Source of the DNA: Styela clava
Taxonomy: Eukaryota; Chordata; Ascidiacea; Stolidobranchia; Styelidae
Direction of reading: 5' to 3'
NCBI RefSeq assembly: GCF_964204865.1
Contig: NC_135250.1
Span: 8,866,001-8,930,000, forward strand
Length of the DNA stretch: 64,000 bases
This document shows positions 51,201 through 61,534 of this stretch, one piece after another (positions within the stretch are counted from its first letter, which is position 1; every line of letters starts with the position of its first letter). The notes beneath the pieces are model-generated. The model ran no database searches. It was not told the origin of the DNA and worked only from the letters and a program-made list of their open reading frames with translations. A program made the translations under genes and the position numbers.

Positions 51201-52640
51201 CGTTATTTTCAGACGTCTAGCTGGTACCTGACATCTTTTGGCGAGAAACAAATTACTTATATTACCGTGAGTTCTCATATTTTTTATTGATCCAAATTAC
51301 CGTGAATACATGCTTATATATCAATTTGTCTTTTATATCAGCTATTTAATTAAGTCTTTAATGCAAATATATATTGATTTATTTTGAAAAATAAGTTGTC
51401 AAAAGACGGACTCTCTGCATTATTGATCAAATATACAAATTGCATCTCACGCAAAATTGTGCAATTCGATATTCACAGTGCCAGTTGTGGTAGTTTGTGC
51501 GTGAAATTGACTGTCGACTCTGCATCTAGAACCTTCAGTATACGACACTCCGACTGTGTACCATTTCCCTTCAATCTGTAATTTTGAGTTGGAGTTCGTG
51601 AAAAATAAACGTAAAATATTTCATTTGGAAATAATACATTTAACATTGAGTTTGTGCACCGCAAATTAACATGATCAAGAACACTAAGGACTAAATTATT
51701 GTATTATATTTGAATATATTCCCCACTGTTTTTTTAAAAAAAAATAGTTTGTCGTATTATATACATTCCATTAAGTATAGTATTGCATATAATACCTGTT
51801 ATTATTCATTGTCCATATTCAATTCATATGTACGGAAAAAAAATTACAGTACATTACATTCAAAGCGTCCCAATTGTTCAGAATGAGGGCAACTTGTTAT
51901 ATAAAACAGGGATAATCAACTATTTTCACTAGAGGTCCGTACACAAAATATTTATTAAATATCACGGTGATCCGGTGATTCCACAAATACATTTTAACTA
52001 TGCAAACAAAATTTCAAATGTATCGTTTGATAAAATACAAGAGCAATGCTCAATATCGCGCTTCGGTGTCAATATAACAAGGTTTCAGTTGTTCAGCTGA
52101 GCGCCGACTTTGCTTGAAAGATGTGAAACATTTGCCACAATAGCACACGTAAATAAATATTTTAAAATCTATATTTGGAATATATTAGTTGCTGAGAGAA
52201 GCGATTTTTCTCCAAGTAATATTAAGAAAACCCACAACGTCCACGAGAATTTCATCAAAACGATTTTTTTTAGTTGTTCACCGAAAAATGCATTACATCA
52301 CGATTGTGAAATAAAAAGAAAACGGTGCATTCAAAGTCAAGAAGCAACTGCGGTCCAAATTTAATACTCGAACGGTCCGGATTCGGACCGCCAGTTGAGT
52401 AGCCCTGATGTAGAAAACTAAATGTTTAATAGTCGAATAAGATTATAATATTATTCCATAATGCATAATATTGTTGATTTGCATGATTTCCACCGACACA
52501 AATTCATTAAAAGTTGGGCTTACTTTGTCAAAATTTAAATCTTCCTTCACATGAGGTAGCGCACAATTTGTGCTTCCATAAACTACGCTGGGAACAGAAG
52601 CTATACACAACAAAACTGCTAATTTTGCCATAGAATCCAT
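45240..52640 (-). CDS. Secreted three-domain lipocalin polyprotein (13 exons, 522 residues)
   Basis: Exons, in coding order: 52524-52640, 51451-51575, 50996-51078, 50669-50749, 50127-50323, 48205-48311, 47945-48024, 47452-47526, 46786-47027, 46585-46703, 46165-46244, 45546-45626, 45240-45421. Total 1569 bp, one open frame, all GT-AG. Signal peptide: MDSMAKLAVLLCIASVPSVVYG. Three lipocalin domains follow. Each opens with C-x-LP-x-V and the G-x-W strand motif (IEGKWYTVG, LKGRWYMVG, LLGTWYTAG) and has a K-K-V-G-x-S-R-F strand. Each ends with PE(S)xPEQVAAATNxLE helix, W-E-L-(V/L)-K-LYPT(D/E)C. Lipocalins are extracellular eight-stranded barrels that bind small hydrophobic ligands. The start resembles apolipoprotein-D-like members. 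Each domain spans five exons with the same intron phases (0, 2, 1, 1), so the gene grew by tandem domain duplication. Confidence 0.9.
48515..50020. mobile_element. Non-autonomous hAT element, 1506 bp, inside a lipocalin-gene intron
   Basis: Ends CAGTGATTTTCAACC and GGTTGAAAATCAATG are inverse copies with one difference. TGTTGGAG flanks both sides (48507-48514 and 50021-50028), a perfect 8-bp target duplication. It fills most of intron 5 (48312-50126). Near both ends GTGTTCCGC recurs. No transposase frame remains. Confidence 0.92.
51907..52407. mobile_element. hAT-like non-autonomous element, 501 bp, in lipocalin intron 1
   Basis: Ends CAGGGATAATCAACTA and CAGTTGAGTAGCCCTG are imperfect inverse copies. 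Flanks ATATAAAA and ATGTAGAA agree at six of eight positions. Subterminal GGTCCG motifs lie at both ends. It is older than the element in intron 5, judged by the decayed target duplication. Confidence 0.7.
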
Positions 52641-53310
52641 CTTCGTTCAATGACCTCCACACTAAAATAGAGGTTTATCGGACAGCAATATTTAACTCTT
52701 GCACTGACACAGGTATTGCGGAAATGTGCTCACTGACTGACCCGTATCTACGTGTGGCAAAGTCGAATATCTCTTTTTCAGACGTGCACGTTTGAAATTA
52801 ATGATCAAATTTACGTTTTATTTGATGTTAAATAACATTTGTACTATTAAGAATTACGTGAACATAAGCATTTTTCTGCGTATGCATCAGAGAGTATTAA
52901 CGCTTCGGTGTTGCAGTTACACCGAGTGTCATGTATCGGAGTAATGCTTTAATTTACACAAATAAAATAAAAATTTCGTAGTATATGGCATATTTAAAAT
53001 CAATCATTTTATGCAAAGGAAGCAGTCGATCATGATCATAAATCATCCTGCAAATAAATGGCATGGGTACCCAGACGAAAACGATAGGTTTCGTAATGAA
53101 AGATACATATACACGTGATATTTTATAACAATTAATGTCGCAATTAATTGGATTGATCATCTTTTCATGCACCAACATCTTGATTACACCGGTTTTAAAT
53201 GATCGATAGTTTGAAAATCAGTACCTGGGCTTGTTTGGATGATTTCGAAGTGCCGAGGTTGTTATGGGTACCTTCAATCTTGCGGACACCAATATTTGAC
53301 CACAATTTTA
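52641..53310. promoter_or_regulatory. Upstream region of the lipocalin gene
   Basis: Immediately upstream (minus-strand sense) of the start at 52640. A TTAAATATTG stretch on the complement at about 52686-52695 is a TATA-like candidate about 50 bp upstream, but this is weak. The remaining sequence holds no gene. Confidence 0.3.
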
Positions 53311-53590
53311 AAGAGTTTGGTATTTTTGATGTAGCATAACCTATTTTTGGCACAATCACAAATATACATTAGCTATCACATAGTGAAAGCCTGTTACGAT
53401 TACGATGGTAAAAGCCAAATTGACTGTTTACCATATCGAAAACAAATATTGCAAATACTTATTTAACAATGCTACATTTTACAGAGTACAAGTCGAATAG
53501 TGTTCATTCGGTCATCTTCAATATCGTTAACGGCCAATCAAGCTCAACAGTTACTCAATTTCAATATTAAACTCTTACTAGCGCGAGATA
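53311..53590. repeat. Diverged direct repeat, left copy
   Basis: Shares, in order with 54871-55220, GATGTAGCATAAC, TTGGCACAATCACA, AGCTATCACA, AACAAATAT, CAATGCTACATTT, AATTTTCATATTAAA-like and GCGCGAGA. Copies differ by many substitutions and indels. The two hAT-like elements at 53764-54732 lie between them. Confidence 0.65.
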
Positions 53591-53763
53591 GCATTCGAAC
53601 ATGAATGCTTGGGCCACATTGTTGTCAGTGATAGGTTAGTTAATGGGTGGGCAGGGTTTTCAGAATGGCGAGCCATGTAAGTGTGACGTAATAATTTAGC
53701 TATCAATCTTTACGAATTAGGATGTAAATTATTAGAATTCATCCGGAAACGATAGACTATAGT

Positions 53764-54163
53764 CAGTGGTTCCCAAACTTTTTTGTATCATCGCCCCCTT
53801 ACAACTTTTGTAATTTATACAACTTTTTCGCCCCGCAGCATTAAGAAAATTTTAAAGTCAGAAACGATAATTTTAATATTTGCGTAATATAATGCAATGT
53901 CGGGCACTATGCTTTAAGACAAAAAAGGCACACTCGAAAACATTTCACACGAAGAAAAACTATCAAATAATGTGTCGGCCAAAAATTGAAATAGGTGAAA
54001 CATAAAATAATACCATATATTTGCGTAATAAAATTGCAGTGCGGGACACTCATTATTATATGCTATTCTTTTCTTTTCCACTCATTTTTAATTTCTGCCA
54101 GTCCGCGAGTACAATTTATTTAATTTTACCGGTCCGCCAGGGTAAAAAGGTTGGGTACCACTG
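53764..54163. mobile_element. hAT-like non-autonomous element, 400 bp
   Basis: Ends CAGTGGTTCCCAAAC and GTTGGGTACCACTG are inverse copies with one or two changes, closely related to those of the element at 13610-14525. The right subterminal GGTCCGCCAGGGTA is shared with that family's left end. No convincing 8-bp duplication is seen, possibly because the neighbouring element disturbed the junction. Confidence 0.75.
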
Positions 54164-54171
54164 CTTTAAAC

Positions 54172-54732
54172 CAGGGGTGTGCAACCTTTAATACAGGAGG
54201 GCCAGATATAAATAACTGAGTAAAACCGCGGGCCGTACTTTTATTTAACATAGGCTTTCTAGTAGTAGCAAGCACGAAAATTTTGGTTAGTGATGTTATG
54301 ACATGGGTTATCAGTGCCGAGATATAGGCGTGTCAATATCAGATCAGTACCCCGGTATCGGCGATAAAAGCCGTATCGGTATATCTCTAGTGTATGTATC
54401 CCCATTCAAAAATTCAAATTAAGAAATAGTGAGACACGACGCGGCAAACCCCATCAAGATTGTGTTGAACAATCAAGTATTTTAGACACAATGTTGAACA
54501 TCCGCCTCTCATATTCAACCTTCGTTTTTAACTGTCTGGATTTTAACTTTAAAACCATCAAATAAATATCACGATATTGAATATTTTAACAGACGAATTT
54601 TTATTCCAGTGTGACACAACAAAACTCTAAAACGTCGATGGTGCCGTTATTCCATAAAAAAATACCAAGTCCCTTCGAGCCACGGAAATAGGTCCCACGG
54701 GCCGGGCCACTGGTCGTATGTTGCACCCCTCT
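54172..54732. mobile_element. hAT-like non-autonomous element, about 560 bp
   Basis: Starts CAGGGGTGTGCAACC and ends ATGTTGCACCCCTCT, approximate inverses, with GGGCCAGA and CGGGCCGGGCCACTGG near the ends. It abuts the element ending at 54163. No clean target duplication. The start recurs at 26492. Confidence 0.6.
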
Positions 54733-54870
54733 AATTGAAAGCAAATACAGTAGGCGATGGATGCAAGGCCTATACGCCACACCATCTAGTCCAGTGGGAG
54801 CAATACAGATCACAATACCACTACGCTGTTTTTTGTGGTTGGTTGGCAGATTGTCTGTTTTAGATAGTCT

Positions 54871-55220
54871 TGGAGAATCTGCAATTTTCGATGCAGTACA
54901 ACTGATTGTTTGGCACAATCACACATATAAGCTATCACAAAGTAAATGTCTACTTAAATGAGGGCAACATAATGGGAGATGAAAACCAAACTGGACAACG
55001 ACCCGACTGTTGCAGTTGAATCACACTGAAAACAAATATATATATATACCGATGAGATAAGAAAATAATTATTTCACAATGCTACATTTAATAGAATACA
55101 ATCCAAATGTTCTTCAACAACAAACGTGACTGGAAAAGCCGCCATTTCCCAAATCTTTCACAACCAATGAAGCTTAACGGTTTCGAATTTTCATATTAAA
55201 ATTTTACCTGCGCGAGAGAA
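54871..55220. repeat. Diverged direct repeat, right copy
   Basis: Partner of 53311-53590. This copy includes an extra AT microsatellite (about 55037-55048). The pair is an old tandem duplication of noncoding sequence. Confidence 0.65.
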
Positions 55221-56032
55221 TATTTTTTGTTTTGTTTGCTATCTCTTAAGAATTTATGCCACAACAAATAGGAGTAGTATAAATGAGACGATTTCCCGAT
55301 TTTGATTGGTTCTTTCGCCCGAGAAGCCGCTGCACAATGTGTTCGTTCCATAGTTGGTCGGCGTAATAATTAGTTAACTAAATCGGGAACATAAACGCTT
55401 ACAATCGTACTGTTGAGGCACCATTGAAAGTAGTACAAAAAAATCTGCAATTAGCTCAAAATAACTTTACTTCTTCTTATTTAAAATCTATGCTCTGGAG
55501 AAAAATAGAATACATCAAATGTGCATTGTTTGGTGAGTGTAGGCACATAGTGAAGTGTAATTACAAAGTGATTCGTGTAAAATAAAAGTGATAAACGCGC
55601 AAGCAGTAATCAACGCCATGGCTTCGTGCAGTTTGTATAGCAATTTATTATTAAATAGAAATTTCCGCCTTAACATTCATGGTTTTTTTTCTACGTTTTT
55701 CAAAGTTTCTGAGTTTTAAAATAATTACCATGTTGTCGCTATCTAAACAACGCTATTGAGTATAGATAGATTGTGGAAAAATTGAAAGCTTAGCGTCGTA
55801 TTCAAAATTCCACTTAATAAAACTGCCGTCTTCTAATAAAAAAAAATGACCTGTAAAGAGATTTATCTTGTTTCCTGGTTTGTTAATCCGATGTATTTTT
55901 TATTCAAAGTGAATGAACATAGTTAATATAGTGTCATATAGTGTGAAATTTTCAATATATATATATATTTTAATCTACTTCGATATTTTAATAAGAAATA
56001 CCGATATTCTACATTGAACTCACAGCTGTAAA
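55221..56032. promoter_or_regulatory. Upstream region of the bHLH gene
   Basis: Holds the presumed promoter and 5' untranslated sequence of the bHLH gene. No clear core element was recognised; a TATATATATATA run at about 55958-55969 lies about 65 bp before the start codon. Confidence 0.3.
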
Positions 56033-58480
56033 ATGAAAGTTATCAATCAATTCAATAAACAACCGCATCTAAATTATGGGAAGAACGACTTATTTTGTCG
56101 CAAAACATGCTCAAAAAGAAAACATAAGACAAGAGGAGATCCAAACAATGCAGCCAGAGAAAGGTAATTTTAGTTTTTTCTAATGAATTCTTAACAGGAG
56201 ATTTGCTGCAATTTGATAATATTCCATTTTCATGATTTCAGGAATAGAGTTAAAACGTTGCGAAATGCGTTTACGCAGTTACAGCACACCCTACCATTCA
56301 TTCCTCCAGATACAAAGCTTTCGAAGTTGGACATACTCATCCTTGCCACAACGTATATAAGACAACTTTCAAAAGAATTAGGGACTGACCGTTCTACCAA
56401 GCGATTAGGTGAACTATCGATCCAAATATACCTATTTCATGCAGAATAATTTCCATAAAACTAGAACGTCCTGTTTGTTATTCCGAATTTCTATTTCTGT
56501 CCTAATGTTTTATTTTTATGATGATAAAAATTTTAAAAGTGTAATGTATTCTGAAAATAGTCCTTTCCCCGCTTTATTTCGATTATGACTATGTAGTTTC
56601 GTTTTTGCTGATATTTTGGACAAGAACGTAAGAATTTTGTATTTTTTCCACCTATCTAAATTAATTCGGCAGATCAATTGGAAAAATCTTCGGCTCAGAT
56701 TCGAGAAAGAAAAAGACTTCGTCAGGCCTTACTCCATCCCGTTAAGGTAATTTACAATAACCCACTAACTTATATTCTTTTCAAAAAATAAAGGTTTCAT
56801 ATGTGTTGTAATTGTACAGCTGCACGGCAAAACATATCAATAATTTAATTTTCGAAAGTACTTTCAGGTGTTTAATTCATTGGGCTAAGCACGGGGGCTT
56901 CCACAATAATATGCTGTTTTTTGATGTGACAATTACAAGTAAAACGCGAAGGAGTGTATAGCATCAAATAAGTACATGGATCTTACGCCATTTTTAACAT
57001 TTCTCCATGGATAGGCGTTTTTGATACTATTTTAATGTACAATAAATATTGAAGCAATATATTCCTTTTGATTATCCTAAATCAGTAAATAAAATAACGT
57101 GTACAATAGCAATCGCAAATGGAATAAAAACCACTAATATTTACAATCCATAGTCAATGATGCAAATATGTTTTGATAGATCCGCGTATCTTTCAAAACG
57201 ATCTTTGATTTTAACATTTTGTCCTGTCATCGCTACTCACTTGATCAAACAAAATTACAAAAACTTGCCCCAATGGTTCCAAGTCAGTCGTATTACTTTG
57301 AAGAATGACGAAAACCTATCACGAAAATGGAAATTGAATGATATGTTTTTCCACACATCCATTGATTAGAAACTACTCAGATGTTGCGATTAAAACTAGG
57401 AAACTTACATGGGCATTAAACTGTGACAAAACGGAAGCAACCATCAGAGACTTATAGTTGTGCCCGTCACCAGTGCGCGTGCGAGTAAGAGGCGTCACAG
57501 TCACGTTAGGGATTAATGTTTCGCGGTTCTATAGGCCTGTAAACGTTGCCTACTGTAGCTGGTGTAATGAGCCGTATAAATAAATAGTGCGGTTTTGAAA
57601 TGATGTAATCTTTTTTCTTCGCAGTCCTTTTAAAAACTTGATCATATACTTGTATTCTCTATAGATTTGTATATACAAAATATAAAATAGGTAATACAAA
57701 CCTAAACAAAAAAGCATTTGCATTATTTTTTTTTTGTGCGTGTGTATATATATCGAGGTACGTCAAAGGAATATCGCTTTTGTTCACTTCTTTTATTAGT
57801 GATTTAAACAAGCCAAATTTGATTAACTTGTATGAACATCAGAGAAGTCAAAAATAGTCATTTTTTGAGAATATTCGGAAATCAAACAAGAAATTCAATT
57901 GGTTTTCTCATATTGTGGAAATCGTGGCATATAGCTCATAAACGTTACTCAATAATCTGACTAGTTCTGTGCGACTAATTCTCCCCGTTTGGACATTTTA
58001 TTCATTTTTATTTTTATTTTTTACGGTTTTCCGAACTGGAACAGTGATGGTTTATGCGTGGTATGACTATATTATGTTGGTAGAGTTCCTACTTATATTT
58101 CCTTGATGTCCATTTGTTATCTTTATGTGATTAAATATAATTCAAAATGATTTCTTCAGAAATGGCCGATGAGATCTGCAATTTATTCGAGTATGTCACA
58201 GAAAACTGAAAGTTTCAAAGTGGAATCTATAAACTCAGTTGCTGTCACGGACATAGAATGTGAAACAGTATCAACAATCCATGCAAACATTCCAAACGAG
58301 ACACATAAACTGTCAAATCAGTCTAAACGTATGAGCTGCCATTCAAAATATGAACATTTATACAGAAAAGAGCATGATACGGAAGAATACAACTTACTTG
58401 AATCAATTAATGTTGAATACAAAACATTTGATAACTTTGAGATTTCGTTGGGGCAGGTACCACACAACTTTGTCTGCTAA
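56033..58480 (+). CDS. TCF23/TCF24-type basic helix-loop-helix transcription factor (4 exons)
   Basis: Exons: 56033-56163, 56242-56408, 56673-56746 and 58160-58480; the joined frame gives 230 residues. The basic region spans exons 1-2 (GDPNNAARE then [11 protein letters not shown]), followed by helix 1, loop and helix 2 ([33 protein letters not shown]). After the domain comes [17 protein letters not shown], split between exons 3 and 4. The combination of [10 protein letters not shown] and the downstream LHPVKKWPMRS is characteristic of TCF23/TCF24 proteins among class A bHLH factors. The basic region retains the N..R.R pattern with A-A-R-E-R-N-R; bHLH factors dimerise and bind or block E-boxes in the nucleus. 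The C-terminal 95 residues are lineage-specific and Ser/Thr/Glu-rich. An AATAAA at 58693-58698 is a plausible poly(A) signal. An additional 5' exon cannot be excluded. Confidence 0.88.
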
Positions 58481-59070
58481 CTGTCATTCTGCTTCCTTCC
58501 ATTAAATATTATGATATCCTAAAAAAAGATTGAAAAAAAAGCTGATCTCTCAACTCTAGCGGATCACGCGACACAATCATAAGAGTCCGAGACACTGACC
58601 TCGTATCCTAAGGACGTTGTGTAAAAACTGTCGCGTTATTGTAAACTCAAAGCTTTCGGAAACTTGATATATCTTCTGTTTCTAGTTTATTCAATAAATT
58701 TAACACGGCCTTCGGAAAGTGTTCATTAAAATATTTTCAATTATTTTATCTGGTCTTCTCAAAATAGTGTAGCAAAAATTCTATTCTACAGACATTTAGA
58801 AATATTTAAACGTATATTTTGAAATTATTGTGGTGGTTATTGCTCTACTAGAGGTGCGGTTGACGTGTTGTGGAGTAGGAATTCTTGAAATGGGCGAAGT
58901 AGATACGAAAAAGCGAAAAAAACTCGGATGGGGAGATTCATTCAAGAACATTGCAAAAGATTAAAAATATGGAAACTTGTTTTGGGTATGTGCCAGTTGT
59001 AAAAGCCCTCAGAAATAGAAGCTCAAAGTTAGGCTGTTAGGGAGAAGTCAATTAAGCTATAGTATAAGGC
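58481..59070. other. 3' flank of the bHLH gene and spacer
   Basis: Contains the likely polyadenylation signal of the bHLH gene. A short frame near 58890-58965 (MGEVDTKKRKKLGW...) could be a decayed transposase start but is too short to support. Confidence 0.4.
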
Positions 59071-60071
59071 CGGCCTGCCCAACCCTTTTAGTGTCGCGGG
59101 CCACTTTCACATAAAGAATTCATTGCGGGCCACAATCGTTTTTACCAAGCTTAAATACCAGCCAAGTTCTGTTTTACGTCGTTTTGTAAAATTCGAATGA
59201 TCAATACAAGTACCTAATAAAGCAACGTTTTTAGGATTTCCGAACGGATATATTGAATATGTAGGAATGCCATCAAGTCAATGTTATCACAATTTTGAAC
59301 GGATACGCAGTAACTAAATTTCAGAATTTTTATTTAACGCAAAATTAGCATGACCACAATAGAAAAATACAAACAGAAAAATAAACGAATCCCGAACCCA
59401 GTAGCAAATATATTGTTCACTTTTTTTACGGCGGCGATAAGGAATATCAAAACCGACACGAATAATATGTAATAAGAATGAAATTAATTTCGACAATAGC
59501 TTTCGAGTTTGTCAAACAAAACGCGCAGTTCCGCAAGATATGAAAAACCTAAACATCCAAGTCCACCAGAGCGCAAGACGTGATATCTGCGTGATATGGA
59601 GAACCGACATTTAGATAAAGATGGCCGGAACGAACACAGCAAAATCACGAAACATATCTTTCTAGTCTACATAAAATATCTGTATCTGAAATCCCAATTG
59701 TCATTCACGGCTCGTTGGAAATTGACGGTTGAATACATTCAATACAACACACTGGAATAGGCAAATCGTTCGTATCACTAATTGAAAGCGATGTCTCGAA
59801 AATTGTCATTTCAAGACTGACTATGATAAAAAGGAAGTCCAGATATCTCTCTCCGACAATCACGTCCGCAAAGAGAGTTTTAAAAAGTGGCATTTCTCGA
59901 CCGTTTAAACAAGGAATAATGTTTTTATGGCATGTGTCAATATTTTCTTAGGTTTGTGGGAGACATCGAGATAAGTTTAGTATACCAAATTCTGGAAAAT
60001 GCCGCGCGGCCACTTGGAACCCTTCAGTGGGCCACATGTGGCTCCGCGGGCCAGGTGTTGGACGACCCTTG
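59071..60071. mobile_element. hAT-like non-autonomous element, about 1.0 kb
   Basis: Left end CGGCCTGCCCAACC with GTCGCGGGCCACTTT just inside. The right end is GCTCCGCGGGCCAGGTGTTGG then ACGACCCTTG; the ends are imperfect inverses. Flanks TATAAGGC and TATAGGTT agree at six of eight. Internal frames carry no motif. Confidence 0.65.
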
Positions 60072-60340
60072 TATAGGTTCTCCGCCACGGGTTTAGTCGA
60101 AAAAACGAGTTTTGGAGTCTATTTCGCAACTCAAGACCAAGGAGTTCATACTCGACTGTCAGTACAATGTAAATTCATACTATCTGCTGGCGTTTGCAAA
60201 TTTGTGTGCGTATTGAAATATTATAGAGAATGACAAAAAGTCGTTTTCCAATCATAAGGCAGTTAAACATGGAGATTCCCGAGATATTTATTGAGATTTC
60301 CAGTTTGTTTCGAGTGGTTAAAATCATTACTGACTAATTA
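60072..60340. other. Spacer between two transposons
   Basis: No feature recognised. Confidence 0.4.
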
Positions 60341-60595
60341 GGCCGCGAGCCGAGGCCATTTATCTTTCAGTTTCGTAGCGCACATCAGGTAACTACCTGA
60401 AAATGATTTTAAAATGTTCCTTAGAAATTTAGTAACAAATATTGCCTTGTTCCCACTTCCAAAAGTTGCACGTTTTACAGAAAAGACGCTTTTACTACAA
60501 TAAATATGTGTTACCATCTGTCCTATTTTCTCTGCTTTTCCGGTATCATGGGCCAATGAACGCAGACTTCTGCATGACGTAACAGTCAAGTTAGT
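60341..60595. repeat. Left terminal inverted repeat of the 3-kb element
   Basis: Inverse of 63040-63288. Shared core: GTTTCGTAGCGCACATCAGG, GGTAACTACCTGAAAATG, GTTGCACGTTTTAC and GACTTCTGCATGACGTAACA. The open frame through it is present in both arms only because they are copies and does not indicate a gene. Confidence 0.85.
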
Positions 60596-60991
60596 CAGCT
60601 GTAGGTGGATCCCCAGTGGTCGGATGAATATCAGATGTACTCAACTGCTCGCTTTTGCGTTGAGTAGCCTTTCCATAGTTTTTTTCAGTTACCGGTAATA
60701 TTAGTCCAGTTATTCTAAGGAGGTGTTGAAAAGTATAGGTAAGATATTAAACACTTGTATATCCTTGCCATAAATAGCAATTTTAGTTGAGCACTAGCTC
60801 ATAAGACGTTGTTAAATAGGTACCGTACGGTGCGGTAACTCCAAGGAAGGCTAGACCTAGAATAATATGTCACAAACAACGATATTTTCTGGCTTGCATG
60901 AAATGTTTATGATTAATTTAATGACTCTTCTTGACTATTCAGCAGACTTATACTACTATAGAGGCCACAGCATATCTGGAAATAGAAAGGA

Positions 60992-61534
60992 ATGGCTGTT
61001 TCTGTAATGCACGGTTGTGTGAAAGAGAAGAAATTAATCAATTTTACTAATGTCGGTTGGTCTAAATCTGAATTCATAGAGTCGACAAGAACCTGGGAAG
61101 CAATGATAAGTTATGCCGGAGTGGAAAGAAAGGTAGCATTGGGAATGATTGAGAGGTGAGAAATTAAGTTGTAGACAAACAGTTGATGTTTCAAAATATA
61201 GTCTATAGTCCATACTCATACTGTCATAGGACATTTCAGACTGTGATATATCAAAATTTAGTGTAGATATAGTCTAGTAATGGTATGCAAACACTGCTGG
61301 ACTGTAGAACATGCAATGAGCATATATACGCTCATTTAGTACATCAGATAAAATGCATTATGTATTCAAGGTATTAGTTAGTATTTAGGGGTATTTTTAA
61401 AATCATGCTGCTCCAAATATTATTTTCTTCCTTATTTTAGATACTGTACTACAAAAGAAAACGGCAATGTTCCATCAATCCGACCTAACGCAGGCTCTGA
61501 TCCCTGCTGCTATCAGTGCTATAAAATGGATTAA
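60992..61534 (+). pseudogene. Decayed two-exon coding fragment inside the 3-kb element
   Basis: Exon 60992-61155 (MAVSVMHGCVKEKKLINFTN..., ending ALGMIE) joins in phase to 61441 onward (RYCTTKENGNVPSIRP, then CCYQCYKMD) and meets a stop at 61532-61534. The donor GTGAGA and acceptor TTTTAG are standard. The closely spaced cysteines suggest a small metal-binding N-terminal module of an element-encoded protein. Further open stretches (about 61710-61850 and 61985-62080) could be later exons, but a frame-consistent model was not obtained. No family assigned. Confidence 0.4.

Noticed and set aside
60338-60589. 83-codon frame similar to one at 63054-63260
   Set aside because: The similarity is explained by the terminal inverted repeats; the two frames are copies of the same noncoding arm.
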